Shown: one piece after another, positions 17,737 to 26,424 of the stretch | Position numbering within the stretch: the first letter of the stretch is position 1 | Layout of the letters: each line of letters begins with the position of its first letter | NCBI RefSeq assembly: GCF_900091455.1 | Contig: NZ_LT607412.1 | Location: forward strand, 5,146,001 to 5,210,000 | DNA length: 64,000 bases | Source of the DNA: Micromonospora coriariae | GTDB lineage: Bacteria; Actinomycetota; Actinomycetes; Mycobacteriales; Micromonosporaceae | Direction of reading: 5' to 3' | Made by a program: the position numbers and the translations under genes | The notes under the pieces: model-generated | Told to the model about the DNA's origin: nothing | The model's database searches: none | Seen by the model: only the letters and a program-made list of their open reading frames with translations

Positions 17737-18686
17737 TTCTCGCCGTTGCGCCGAACCCGGCGCTCGACGTGACCTATGGGCTGGGGGAACTGCACCGGGG
17801 CCGGGTGCAGCGGGTGCGGACCGTCAGCGAACGCCCCGGTGGCAAGGCCGTCAACGTCGGCCGGGTGCTGCACGACCTGGGGGAGCGGGTTCTCGTCACC
17901 GGCATGTCCGGCGGTCCGGGGGGCGTGGCCCTGCGGGCCGCCCTCGACCGGGCCGGCGTGCCGGAAGACCTGCTCGACGTACTGCCGGACGTCCGGCGCA
18001 CGCTGGTCGTCCACGAGACCAACGGAGTGACGACGTCGCTGTGGGAGCCCGGTCATCCACCGGTGGACCCGTCGGCAGCCGCCGACGCCCTGACCCGGCA
18101 CGTGAGCGAACTCCTGGCCGGCGCCGACGCGCTGGTCGTCTCCGGCAGCCTGCCGCCCGGCGTGGACCCCGGGCTTCCGGCCCGCCTGGTCGACGCGGCG
18201 GTGTCCGCCGGAGTGCCCGCCGTCGTGGACGTCAGCGGCCCGGCCCTGCAGGTGGCGGCGACAGCTGGCGGGGCGGTGCTGATGCCGAACGCGGACGAGA
18301 TGGCCGAGTTGGTGGGTCACCGGCCCTCGACGCCGGCCGAGGCCGTACGGGCGGCCCGCCGGCTGCTGCCCCCCGCCGGCCGGGTCGCCGCCGTCGTGCT
18401 GACCCTGGGCGCCGACGGAATGGCCGTTGTGCGACCGGATCGGGCCATGCTGGCGGCGCCGCCGGAGCGGGTCGAGGGGAACGCGACCGGCGCCGGCGAC
18501 GCGGCCTGCGCGGCCGTCGCCCGGCAACTCGCGGCCGCCGGGTCGCTGGACGCCGTCGACTGGCGCGGCCTGCTCGTCGACGCGGTGGCGCTGTCGGCCG
18601 CGGCGGTGCTGCGTCCGGTCGCCGGTGAGGTGGACGTCCGTGCCTACCGGCGCTGGCGTGATCAGGTGAGAGTGGAGGAAGCATGA
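17733..18686 (+). CDS. PfkB-family sugar-phosphate kinase (tagatose-6-P / fructose-1-P kinase type)
   Basis: The start is GTG 17733 because the protein then begins MILAVAPNPALDVTYG, the standard opening of LacC/FruK kinases; 317 residues result. Motif 1 is RPGGKAVNVGRVLHDLG and motif 2 is NATGAGDAACAAVA, with the catalytic Asp in GAGD. LacC/AgaZ enzymes use ATP to make tagatose 1,6-bisphosphate, and FruK makes fructose 1,6-bisphosphate. The next gene, overlapping by 4 bp, is a matching ketose-bisphosphate aldolase, and an AgaS-like protein is nearby, so tagatose 6-phosphate is the favoured substrate. Confidence 0.85.
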   Translation: MILAVAPNPALDVTYGLGELHRGRVQRVRTVSERPGGKAVNVGRVLHDLGERVLVTGMSGGPGGVALRAALDRAGVPEDLLDVLPDVRRTLVVHETNGVTTSLWEPGHPPVDPSAAADALTRHVSELLAGADALVVSGSLPPGVDPGLPARLVDAAVSAGVPAVVDVSGPALQVAATAGGAVLMPNADEMAELVGHRPSTPAEAVRAARRLLPPAGRVAAVVLTLGADGMAVVRPDRAMLAAPPERVEGNATGAGDAACAAVARQLAAAGSLDAVDWRGLLVDAVALSAAAVLRPVAGEVDVRAYRRWRDQVRVEEA

Positions 18687-19516
18687 CTCTGGCTTCGATG
18701 GCGGAACTCGTCATCCCGGCAGCGCGGGACCGTCGGGCCGTCGGGGCGTTCAACGTCATCCAGCTTGAGCATGCCGAGGGCATCGTGGCCGGCGCCGAGA
18801 GCGCTGGACGCCCGGTGGTGCTGCAGCTGTCGGAGAATACGGCCCGCTACCACGGCAGCCTGGCGCCGCTGGCGCTGGCCTGCCTCCGGATCGCGGCGGA
18901 AGCGTCCGTGCCGGTCTGCGTACACCTGGATCACGCCACCCGGCGTGAGCTTGTCGAGCAGGCGGTCGAACTCGGCGTGCCCTCGGTGATGGTCGACGCG
19001 TCCGGGCACTCGTACGAGAAGAACGTCGCACTGACCGCGGAACTCGCCGCCTGGTGCCAGTCGCGCGGAGTCTGGGTCGAAGCCGAACTCGGTGCGATCG
19101 GCGGCAAGGACGGCGCGCACAAGCCCGGCGTACGGACCGACCCGGACGAGGCGGCCGCCTTCGTCGCCGCCACCGGCGTCGACGCGCTCGCGGTAGCGGT
19201 CGGCTCCTCACACGCGATGCTGAGCCGTGACGCGGTCCTCGACGACGAACTGATCGCCGCGATCGCGGCGAAGGTGCCGGTGCCGCTGGTCCTGCACGGC
19301 TCGTCCGGGGTCTCCGAGGCGGGCCTGCGGTCGGCAGTCGCGCACGGGATGGCGAAGATCAACATCGCGACCCATCTCAACGCGTCCCTCACGGGTGCGG
19401 TCCGGCGCGCGCTCGCCGCCGACGAGGACCTGGTCGACCCGCGCAAGTACCTCGGACCGGGCAGGGACGCGGTAGCCGGGCAGGTCGCCCACCTGGTCAC
19501 CCTGCTCGCCCCGTGA
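18683..19516 (+). CDS. Class II ketose-1,6-bisphosphate aldolase (tagatose/fructose type)
   Basis: This 277-residue zinc aldolase has VCVHLDHATRREL (catalytic Asp and Zn-His), EAELGAIGGKDG, LVLHGSSGVSE (second Zn-His) and AKINIATHLN (phosphate-binding strand). Length and motifs resemble GatY/KbaY/AgaY aldolases, which split tagatose 1,6-bisphosphate to dihydroxyacetone phosphate and glyceraldehyde 3-phosphate. The ATG overlaps the PfkB stop (ATGA) behind GGAGGAA, so the two enzymes are coupled steps of one pathway. Activity on fructose 1,6-bisphosphate cannot be excluded. Confidence 0.87.
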   Translation: MTLASMAELVIPAARDRRAVGAFNVIQLEHAEGIVAGAESAGRPVVLQLSENTARYHGSLAPLALACLRIAAEASVPVCVHLDHATRRELVEQAVELGVPSVMVDASGHSYEKNVALTAELAAWCQSRGVWVEAELGAIGGKDGAHKPGVRTDPDEAAAFVAATGVDALAVAVGSSHAMLSRDAVLDDELIAAIAAKVPVPLVLHGSSGVSEAGLRSAVAHGMAKINIATHLNASLTGAVRRALAADEDLVDPRKYLGPGRDAVAGQVAHLVTLLAP

Positions 19517-19531
19517 CGGCGCGGGCCGGCC

Positions 19532-20356
19532 TCAGGCCAGCAGCACGTTGACCCCGGCGGCGCGCAGGTCGGCGACGACCTTCGCATCCGCGCCGTCGTC
19601 GGTCACCAGGGTGTCCACCGCGTTGACGTCGCAGATCCGGGCAAAGGAGTGCCGGCCCAGCTTCTCCGAGCCGGCCACGACGACGACCCGACGGGACCGC
19701 CGGACCATCGTCGCGTCGATGCCCGCCTCACCCTCGTCGTGACAGGACGTGCCGCCGTCGGGGGAGAACGCGTCGACCCCGAGGATCAGCACGTCGAGCC
19801 ACAGCTCGTTCAGGACCATCGTGGCCAGCGGCCCGGTCAGCTCGTACGACTGGGGCAGTGCCACACCGCCGAGGATGACTGTGCGGACGTGGCGTCGCAG
19901 CACCATCTCCGTGGCGATGTTGAGTGCGTTCGTCACCACCGTCACGGCCGGCCGCTGAACGGCCTGTGCGAGGTCGACCCGCGCGGCGAGGCGTCGGGCC
20001 GTCGCGGACGTGGTCGTGCCACCGTTGAAGGCGACGACGTCGCCCAGTTCGACGAGTTCGCAAGCGATCGCGGCGATGCGCTCCTTGGCGCCGTTGTCGC
20101 CCCGGTCCCGGTAGCGGACCGGCAGGTCGTACGAAACGGACGTGGCTACGACGCCGCCGTGCGTCCGAGCCGCCAACTGCTGCTCGGCCAGGGTGGTGAA
20201 GTCCCGGCGGACCGTCGCCTCGGAGACCTGCAGGGCGCTGGCCGCTTCGGCGACGGACAGCCTGCCGCGCGCGCCCAGGATGTCGAGCAGCGCCTGTAGG
20301 CGCTGGGCGCGGTCACGGCCGTCCGCCCGGTCGGCGGCGGCCTCGACCGTGCTCAC
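19532..20356 (-). CDS. DeoR-family transcriptional regulator
   Basis: The start is GTG 20356, whose GTGA overlaps the stop of the preceding permease; 274 residues. The N-terminal DeoR helix-turn-helix is LSVAEAASALQVSEATVRRDFTTL. The C-terminal sugar-phosphate sensor (DeoRC) has AFNGGTTTSATARRL, NALNIATEMVLR, ILGVDAFSPDGG and VVVVAGSEKLGR. DeoR proteins usually sense a phosphorylated sugar made by the pathway they control. As last gene of the importer operon and next to the PfkB-aldolase operon it is the natural local regulator, probably responding to tagatose or galactosamine phosphates. Confidence 0.92.
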   Translation of the reverse strand: MSTVEAAADRADGRDRAQRLQALLDILGARGRLSVAEAASALQVSEATVRRDFTTLAEQQLAARTHGGVVATSVSYDLPVRYRDRGDNGAKERIAAIACELVELGDVVAFNGGTTTSATARRLAARVDLAQAVQRPAVTVVTNALNIATEMVLRRHVRTVILGGVALPQSYELTGPLATMVLNELWLDVLILGVDAFSPDGGTSCHDEGEAGIDATMVRRSRRVVVVAGSEKLGRHSFARICDVNAVDTLVTDDGADAKVVADLRAAGVNVLLA

Positions 20357-21279
20357 TTGATGGCCCCCGCCGTGAGACCTGCCACCAGGCGCTTTTCCAC
20401 CAATGCGAAGAGAATGATCACGGGCACGATGCCGACGATAGAGACTCCGAAGACGTATTGCCACGCCGAATCGTACTGGCCGACGAATTTTGTGATGGCT
20501 ACGGTCAGCGGCTGGTTCTCCGCCGTGGTCAAGATGACGAGGCTGGCCGCGAACTCGTTCCAGCATGCGACGAACGTGAAGATGATCGCGGTGACGATGC
20601 CCGGCCAGACCACCGGCAGGGTCACCCGCCGCAGCGTCTGCAGTTTGCTGGCACCGTCGATCATTGCCGCCTCGTCTATCTCCTTGGGCACCCCGGCGAA
20701 GAAGCTGTGCATGATCCACACCGCGAAGCTGAGGTTGAACGCGCCGTTGACGAGGATCATAGCGAGCCAGGTGTCGTCGATGCCGATCGCGAGGAACTGC
20801 CGGAACAGTCCTGCCGCGAGTACGGTCGGCTGGAGCATCTGGGTCACCAGCACCAGGAGCAGGAACGCCAGTCGTCCGGGAAAGCGGTGCTTGGCCGTGT
20901 AATAGGCGGCGGGCATGGCCACCACCAGGACCAGCAGTGTGCCGCAGACAGAGATGATTATCGTGGAGACCAGGTTGTAGGCGAGCGGTGTCTCCGGTGT
21001 GGACCACATCGACGCGTAGTTCGACGGCACCCATTCGGTCGGCAGGTATGTGGCTGGAATGCGCAGGATCTCCGAATGCCGCTTGAACGAGCCGATCAAC
21101 ATCACCAGGTAGGGCGCCAGGAAGAACAACGCCACCACCGCGCCGGCCGATGCCATCAACCACCGGCGGCCGCCACGGGGGTGTCTGCCACGGCTCCGGG
21201 TGCGACCATTGACCCCGCCCGCGCGCACCGACTTCTCGGCGCGCTCATCGTCCTGAGATGTGGTTGCCGTCGTCGCCAA
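20353..21279 (-). CDS. Sugar ABC transporter permease (MalG type)
   Basis: This 308-residue CUT1 permease has six predicted membrane spans, the first being WLMASAGAVVALFFLAPYLVML. The EAA loop EIDEAAMIDGASKLQTLRRV docks the ATPase. A 40-residue hydrophilic N-terminus is present. The start is a TTG at 21279 with GAGGGA about 10 bp upstream and only 3 bp after the preceding stop; a shorter internal start is possible. It forms the membrane channel with the MalF-type partner encoded upstream. No ATPase gene is in this operon, so a shared MsmK/MsiK-type ATPase elsewhere is expected. Confidence 0.92.
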   Translation of the reverse strand: MATTATTSQDDERAEKSVRAGGVNGRTRSRGRHPRGGRRWLMASAGAVVALFFLAPYLVMLIGSFKRHSEILRIPATYLPTEWVPSNYASMWSTPETPLAYNLVSTIIISVCGTLLVLVVAMPAAYYTAKHRFPGRLAFLLLVLVTQMLQPTVLAAGLFRQFLAIGIDDTWLAMILVNGAFNLSFAVWIMHSFFAGVPKEIDEAAMIDGASKLQTLRRVTLPVVWPGIVTAIIFTFVACWNEFAASLVILTTAENQPLTVAITKFVGQYDSAWQYVFGVSIVGIVPVIILFALVEKRLVAGLTAGAIK

Positions 21280-21282
21280 GGC

Positions 21283-22212
21283 TCACTCGTCCCTCATCGG
21301 CCGGACAACCCGGAGGTAGATACCGATGACCGCGAGGACGATGACGAAGTTCACGACACTCAGTGCGCTCGCCGTCTCGACCTGGCGGTCCTGCTGGATG
21401 TATTTGAAGATCAACGTGGTGGTGGTGTCCGCGTCGTACCCGGGAATGCTGCCGGTGAGCGTGCGGAGGATGGGCAGCGAGTTGAAGACGTTTATGATGT
21501 TGATCAGCACGGCGACGGCGATCGCAGGCCGCAGGACCGGGAAGATCACGCTCCAGTAGGTCCGCACCGGTCCGGCGCCGTCCACTGAGGCAGCTTCCAC
21601 CACCTCGCGCGGCACCATTTGCAAGCCAGCGAGGATCGTGTACGTGGTGAACGGCAGCGAGACGAACACCGCCACTCCCATGGCCACCAGGAAGGCCGGC
21701 ACCGGCTGTCGAGTGAAGCCGAACCCGGTGTCCAAAATCCCGAGGTCGATCAGGAACTGGTTCATGACGCCGTAGAAGGGATCGAGTCCGTAGTAGAAGA
21801 CGGTGGCTGTCATCACGACACTGGCCGCCCACGGGACGATGACCGCGAGTCGAACCAGTCGGCGTCCGGGAAAGGCCTTGTCAAGGAATTGCGCGAGCGC
21901 CATGGAGACGAGCACTGTCACCACGACGACGCCGACCACCCAGACCGCGGTGTTGAGCAGCACCCTGCCCAACGCGGGGGAGTCGAACAGCGTCACATAA
22001 TTGTCGAACCCGGCCGAGCCGCGGTCCACTCCGACTGGTGATACGTCCCGGGTCGAGGTCCAGACCAGATAGCCGGCCGGGAACAGGACGATTGTGACAA
22101 TCAGCGTCAGCGCCGGCAACAGCCATGGAAGTGCCGCCACCAGGTCCCGGCGTGCCTGGCGACGTGCCGGGATCGCGGGTGTCGGCACTTCCATGAGTTG
22201 GTTGGTCATCAC
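21283..22212 (-). CDS. Sugar ABC transporter permease (MalF type)
   Basis: This 309-residue CUT1 permease has six hydrophobic segments, starting with LPWLLPALTLIVTIVLFPAG. Its EAA loop is EVVEAASVDGAGPVRTYWSV. Start codons GTG (22212) and ATG (22209) are adjacent and SD support is weak; it may be translated by coupling to the binding-protein gene 18 bp upstream. It pairs with the MalG-type permease that follows. Confidence 0.92.
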   Translation of the reverse strand: MMTNQLMEVPTPAIPARRQARRDLVAALPWLLPALTLIVTIVLFPAGYLVWTSTRDVSPVGVDRGSAGFDNYVTLFDSPALGRVLLNTAVWVVGVVVVTVLVSMALAQFLDKAFPGRRLVRLAVIVPWAASVVMTATVFYYGLDPFYGVMNQFLIDLGILDTGFGFTRQPVPAFLVAMGVAVFVSLPFTTYTILAGLQMVPREVVEAASVDGAGPVRTYWSVIFPVLRPAIAVAVLINIINVFNSLPILRTLTGSIPGYDADTTTTLIFKYIQQDRQVETASALSVVNFVIVLAVIGIYLRVVRPMRDE

Positions 22213-22230
22213 TTGTGAATCGCGCAGGCT

Positions 22231-23463
22231 CTAGCCGTTGGCCTTGGCCTGGATTTCATCCAGCACCGCCCCGGGGCTCTTGCCCTGCCCGATCTGGCCC
22301 ATCAGGCTCTGCATCGCGCCCTGGGTCGTCGCCCATTGCGGGTTCGTGCTGGGGTAGAACCGGGCGCTGGGCAGGACCTCGAGGAAGCTCGCGATCTCCT
22401 TCTTGCCCGCCAGCGCCGCTGCACCGGACTTGGTGGTGGGCAGGAATCCCTCGGTGTCGACGAACTTCGTGTAGACCGGCGCGCTGAACACGTAGTCCAG
22501 GAAGGCCTTGACCGCTTCCTGCTTGTCACCCTTGTTCTTGAACGCCATCAGGTGGTCGGCGACCCCGAGGGTCATCGGCTGGCCGTTCTTGGTGGGGATC
22601 GGCGCGCTCGCGTACTTGAGGTTCGGGTTCTTCTCCGCGATCTGCCCGACGGTGGGCGGGAGCGCCACCACCATGCCAATCTTGCCCTGGATGAACACGT
22701 CCAGCATGGGGGTCCGGTCGGACGCCCCGGGGTCGGGCTGGGTGGCCTTTTCGTCGATCATGCGTTTCATGAACGTGACGGCTTCGAGGTTCGCGGGGGT
22801 GTTGACCGCGATGGCCGAACCACTGGTCCACGACCCGCCGTTGCCGAAGGTCCAGATTGAGGTCTCGCCCTGGGCCTCCTCGCTGCCCAGTGGCATGCCG
22901 TAGCCGTAGACGCCGTCGCCGAGAGCGGCCACCTTCTTCGCCGCGTCGAGCAACTGGTCCCAGGTCTTGGGCGGTGCCGTGACGCCGGCCCGCTCCAACA
23001 GCTCCGTGTTGTAGAACATGGTGCGGGCCGACGCGATAAGTGGCAGGCCGTACATGGTGCCGTCGATCGAGGCGTTGTCCGCGAAGGACTGCTGGAAGTC
23101 CGCCACGGTGTTCGCCGAGACCATTTCGTCGGCGGAGTACAACAGGTCGTCCGCCGCGAAGCCCGAGAAGGCGTCGATGTTGAGGATGTCCGGTGCGGCG
23201 TTCGACTGGACCTTGGTACGGACAACGTCGTTGATGTTGTCCCAGGACTGGATCTCCAGCTCCACGTTGATGTCCGAGTGGGCAGCCTCAAAGTCGGCGA
23301 TGATGCCCTCCCAGAGCGTCTTGGTGCCGTCGCTGTAGCTGGGCACCAGGAACGACAGCGTGTTGCCGCCCTCACTCTGACCGTCGCCGCCGCCGAAGCC
23401 GCAACCTGTCAGCGTCAGGCCGGCAACCGCTACGGCTGCCCACGAACGCACGAATCTCTTCAT
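22231..23463 (-). CDS. Sugar ABC transporter substrate-binding lipoprotein (SBP family 1)
   Basis: The start is ATG 23463 (MKRFVRSWAAVAV) with GGAGG 7 bp upstream; 410 residues. A lipoprotein signal ends at lipobox TLTGC. The mature protein has the cluster-B sugar-binding pattern: TLWEGIIADFEAAHSDINVE, YNTELLERAGVTAPPKTWDQ and MLDVFIQGKIGMVVALP. It is the receptor of the CUT1 importer. Lying beside GH109- and GH123-type enzymes, it probably binds GalNAc or a GalNAc-containing oligosaccharide. Ligand is inferred from context only. Confidence 0.92.
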   Translation of the reverse strand: MKRFVRSWAAVAVAGLTLTGCGFGGGDGQSEGGNTLSFLVPSYSDGTKTLWEGIIADFEAAHSDINVELEIQSWDNINDVVRTKVQSNAAPDILNIDAFSGFAADDLLYSADEMVSANTVADFQQSFADNASIDGTMYGLPLIASARTMFYNTELLERAGVTAPPKTWDQLLDAAKKVAALGDGVYGYGMPLGSEEAQGETSIWTFGNGGSWTSGSAIAVNTPANLEAVTFMKRMIDEKATQPDPGASDRTPMLDVFIQGKIGMVVALPPTVGQIAEKNPNLKYASAPIPTKNGQPMTLGVADHLMAFKNKGDKQEAVKAFLDYVFSAPVYTKFVDTEGFLPTTKSGAAALAGKKEIASFLEVLPSARFYPSTNPQWATTQGAMQSLMGQIGQGKSPGAVLDEIQAKANG

Positions 23464-23532
23464 TTCCGCCTCCACCGGCGCAGGGACATCGCCAAAGTCG
23501 TGATCGGAATTCTGCCTGGCCGTGATCGTTCG

Positions 23533-23542
23533 TGACTGGTTC
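23533..23542 (+). repeat. Direct repeat TGACTGGTTC, copy 1
   Basis: This 10-bp exact repeat lies 70 bp upstream of the binding-protein start; the second copy is 141 bp away. Confidence 0.4.
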
Positions 23543-23673
23543 GAGTCGGAACCTTCCACGATCATGCCGCTGTTGGTGGGATTCTGCGGTGCGGTCTTGA
23601 GTGGCGTCAAGGTCTTTCACCGTCGCTGCTGCTCAAGCCCCGAGTGACCTCTGGGCACCCCACTGCAAGTTAC

Positions 23674-23683
23674 TGACTGGTTC
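23674..23683 (+). repeat. Direct repeat TGACTGGTTC, copy 2
   Basis: Second exact copy, 10 bp upstream of the -35 box of the SIS gene promoter. Flanking bases make CTGA/TCAG arms (23673-23685). Confidence 0.4.
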
Positions 23684-23693
23684 AGCGAGCTTC

Positions 23694-23723
23694 TTGACAG
23701 ATTCGATCAGGCCGATCCATTCT
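23694..23723 (+). promoter_or_regulatory. Candidate promoter of the SIS gene
   Basis: A consensus -35 TTGACA (23694-23699) is followed 18 bp later by CATTCT (23718-23723), about 49 bp before the ATG. Confidence 0.45.
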
Positions 23724-23771
23724 GGACGCGCTCCAGATCCGCTCGCATGAACCATGAGGACGAGGCACCCG

Positions 23772-24665
23772 ATGAGTGAAGGCACCTTCCTGGCGGCCGA
23801 GATCGCGACCCAGCCGGACGACTGGCTCCGTGTCCTGGACGTGCTGCCCTCGGTGGCGATGGACCTCCCGCAACCTGGCGAGCGAGTCGCGGTGCTCGGA
23901 TGTGGAACATCGCTGTTCATCGCCCAGGCCTACGCGGCCCTGCGGGAGAGCGCCGGCGAGGGCAGCACTGACGCCTGGCCGGCCAGTGAGCACCAGCTCG
24001 GCCGTGGCTATGACCGGGTGCTCTGCATTACCCGCTCGGGCACCACGACCGAGGTGCTCGACGTCCTCAAGCAGTACCGGGATCGGGTGTCGACCACCGT
24101 GATCACCGCTGACGGGACGTCGCCGGCGGTGAGCCTGGCCCGTCCGGTGGTGCTCGCCGAGGTCGACGAGCGTTCGGTCGTGCAGACGCGCTTCGCGACG
24201 ACCACCCTCGCGCTGTTGCGGGCGGCCCTCGGCCACGATCTGCGTCCGGTCGCCGAACAGGCACGGCAGGTTCTCGAGCGTGGCGTCGACGCGACCAGTC
24301 CGGCCGCGACGGCCGACCAGATCACCTTCCTCGGACGCGGCTGGACGGTCGGGCTCGCGCACGAGGCGGCCCTGAAGCTACGCGAGACGACTCAACTGTG
24401 GACCGAGTCCTACCCCGCGATGGAATACCGGCACGGCCCGCTCAGCATCACCGCGCCCGGCCGGGTCGTCTGGGCGTTCGGAGACGTCCCCGTCGGCCTG
24501 CCGGACCAGGTCCGGGCGACCGGGGGGCACTTCGAGTGGTCCGAGGTGGACCCGCTCGCCGACCTGGTCCGCGTCCAACAGATGTGCCTGCTGCGAGCCG
24601 AAGCAGCAGGGCTCGACCCCGACCAGCCGCGCAACCTGTCCCGGTCGGTCATCCTCGACAGCTGA
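23772..24665 (+). CDS. SIS-domain sugar-phosphate isomerase/deaminase, AgaS-like
   Basis: The start is ATG 23772 (MSEGTFLAAEI) with GAGG about 8 bp upstream; an ATG 18 bp earlier is in frame but lacks an SD. The 297-residue protein has two SIS domains: VLGCGTSLFIAQAYAAL with CITRSGTTTEVLDVL, then FLGRGWTVGLAHEAALKLRE and the GlmS/AgaS-type ESYPAMEYRHGP. AgaS converts galactosamine 6-phosphate to tagatose 6-phosphate with loss of ammonia. The tagatose-type kinase and aldolase nearby support that role; a glucosamine-type isomerase is the alternative. Confidence 0.8.
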   Translation: MSEGTFLAAEIATQPDDWLRVLDVLPSVAMDLPQPGERVAVLGCGTSLFIAQAYAALRESAGEGSTDAWPASEHQLGRGYDRVLCITRSGTTTEVLDVLKQYRDRVSTTVITADGTSPAVSLARPVVLAEVDERSVVQTRFATTTLALLRAALGHDLRPVAEQARQVLERGVDATSPAATADQITFLGRGWTVGLAHEAALKLRETTQLWTESYPAMEYRHGPLSITAPGRVVWAFGDVPVGLPDQVRATGGHFEWSEVDPLADLVRVQQMCLLRAEAAGLDPDQPRNLSRSVILDS

Positions 24666-24801
24666 CCGCTCGACCCTCGGGTCAGATGCCTGAGGTAGCC
24701 GGGCCGGGTGGTCCGTCGCCGACTGATCCCCGCGTCGGCCAGCACGGCTTAGCAAGTGTGCCCGCGTGACACGTCACATTCCCGCAGAGGAGCTGATCCA
24801 C

Positions 24802-26301
24802 GTGAGTCCCAACGAAGCCAGCCCGAACGAGTCCACCGCGGCAGCCGGGTCCCACCCGTCGCGTCGCAACGTCCTGAAGGGCGTGGGGGCGCTGGGCGCC
24901 GCCGCCGGGCTTGGCGGCGCCCTCCTGCCCGGCACGGCGGCCGGTGCGGCGCCCGCCGCCGAACCCGCCCGGATCAAGGGCAAAGAGAAGTCCATGGTCA
25001 ACGTGCCCTTCGAGGGCTTCGACGAGGTGCGCGTCGGCATCATCGGCCTGGGCAACCGCGGCGGGGACCAGGCCATGCGGTGGGCCGCCGTCTCCACGAT
25101 CACCGCGGTCTGCGACATCCGGCCCGACCACGTCGCGGAGACCATCAGCCGAGTCATGGCCCAGGGCTTCCAGGACAAGGAGCCGGTCGGCTACTCCAAC
25201 GGCGAGGAGGACTTCGAACGGCTCGTCCGCCGAGACGACATCGACCTGATCTACGTCGCCACGCCGTGGGAGTGGCACCACCCGATGGCCAAGGCGGCCA
25301 TGGAGAACGGCAAGCACGTCGCCATCGAGCTGCCGATCGCGCCGCACCTGGACGACATCTGGGACCTGGTCCGTACCTCCGAGCGCACCGGCAAGCACTG
25401 CATGCTGCTGGAGAACGTGAACTACTTCCGCCCCGAGATGCAGATGTTCAACCTGGCCAAGGCGGGGCTTTTCGGCGAGTTGCAGCACGCCTCCGGTGGC
25501 TATGTCCACGACCTGCGCTGGCCGTACACCTTTGGGGGCGCCTACTACCCGGAGCACTGGCGCCGGCGCTGGCAGACCCGCATGAACGCCGCCCACTACC
25601 CGATGCACGGGCTCGGGCCGGTCTCGGCCTGCCTGGACATCAACCGCGGCGACCGCTTCGACGAACTCGTCGCGGTCGCCTCGCGGCCCAAGGCGCTGGC
25701 CCTGTTCCGCGAAGAGGACCCGCGGGTTGGCGCGGACCACCCGGCCTGGGACGACGACCCCTACATCTCGGGGGACCGCAAGCAGGTCTTCATCAAGACC
25801 GTCAACGACAGGTTCATCCGGGTCGAGCACGACGTGAACTCGCCCCACCCGTACAGCCGGGAGACCACGCTCACGGGGACCCGGGGTTCGCTGGAACTGG
25901 ACAACGCCCGGATCTACCTGGAGTCGCTCGGTCACACGAACCACGCTTGGCGGACCGGCAGTGCCTTCAGCACGATCATGAACCAGCACGACCACTGGAT
26001 CTGGCCGGCCCTGGAAAAGCTCGCCAGCCAGTACGGCGGACACGGCGGCGGCGACTTCATCTCCATCTTCCGGATGGTCCAGTTGATGCGCCTGGGCATG
26101 ACCCCGGACATCGACGTCTACGACTCGGCGGCGTGGTGCTCGGTGATCCCGCTCAGCCACGAGTCGCTGAAGGGCAAGGGTTTCAAGTCGGTCAAGGTGC
26201 CCGACTTCACCCGCGGCCACTGGACGCAGGCACGCCCCACGTTCGACCGGCCGCGGCCGGAGGACCCGTGGCTGGACGGCGACGGCCGGCCGCGCCGGTA
26301 G
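24802..26301 (+). CDS. Tat-exported GH109-type NAD-dependent hydrolase, putative alpha-N-acetylgalactosaminidase
   Basis: The start is GTG 24802 with GAGGAG 9 bp upstream (an in-frame GTG at 24766 lacks one); 499 residues. A Tat signal (SRRNVLKGVGALGAAAG) precedes a Gfo/Idh/MocA fold: Rossmann motif VGIIGLGNRGG, then ATPWEWHHPMAKAAMENGKH (His159), LLENVNYFRPEM, SPHPYSRETT, and GGHGGGDF with DIDVYDSAAWCSVIPLS. The last blocks match GH109, which removes terminal alpha-GalNAc by NAD-assisted oxidation, elimination and re-addition. Tat export fits a protein folding around NAD before secretion. Ordinary sugar oxidoreductase activity is the alternative. Confidence 0.82.
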   Translation: MSPNEASPNESTAAAGSHPSRRNVLKGVGALGAAAGLGGALLPGTAAGAAPAAEPARIKGKEKSMVNVPFEGFDEVRVGIIGLGNRGGDQAMRWAAVSTITAVCDIRPDHVAETISRVMAQGFQDKEPVGYSNGEEDFERLVRRDDIDLIYVATPWEWHHPMAKAAMENGKHVAIELPIAPHLDDIWDLVRTSERTGKHCMLLENVNYFRPEMQMFNLAKAGLFGELQHASGGYVHDLRWPYTFGGAYYPEHWRRRWQTRMNAAHYPMHGLGPVSACLDINRGDRFDELVAVASRPKALALFREEDPRVGADHPAWDDDPYISGDRKQVFIKTVNDRFIRVEHDVNSPHPYSRETTLTGTRGSLELDNARIYLESLGHTNHAWRTGSAFSTIMNQHDHWIWPALEKLASQYGGHGGGDFISIFRMVQLMRLGMTPDIDVYDSAAWCSVIPLSHESLKGKGFKSVKVPDFTRGHWTQARPTFDRPRPEDPWLDGDGRPRR

Positions 26302-26330
26302 GCACAGGCGCGGGCTGAGCTGACGCTACG

Positions 26331-26369
26331 CGGGGTCGGGTACGAACGGGTTCTCCGTGCCCGACCCCG
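26331..26369 (+). terminator. Hairpin between GH109-type and ROK genes
   Basis: A 10-bp stem (CGGGGTCGGG / CCCGACCCCG) has a nested ACGG/CCGT inner stem. It starts 29 bp after the GH109-type stop. Confidence 0.65.
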
Positions 26370-26424
26370 ATCAGCGCGGCGAACGGACCAGCAGGCTCGG
26401 TGCGAGCGGGGGCGAGGGCGAGCG

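Larger units (their letters stand above)
23464..23771. other. Divergent intergenic region, importer operon / SIS gene
   Basis: This 308-bp stretch has no convincing gene. It holds two copies of TGACTGGTTC and a TTGACA promoter toward the SIS gene. A DeoR-type regulator is the likely user. Confidence 0.5.

Noticed and set aside
19532..21163. DeoR gene read as a 543-residue protein
   Set aside because: The upstream part is the wrong frame of the MalG permease; the GTG at 20356 overlaps its stop and starts the DeoR domain.
24756..26318. 520-codon frame overlapping the GH109-type gene
   Set aside because: Frame-shifted shadow; the in-frame product has Tat signal and GH109 motifs.
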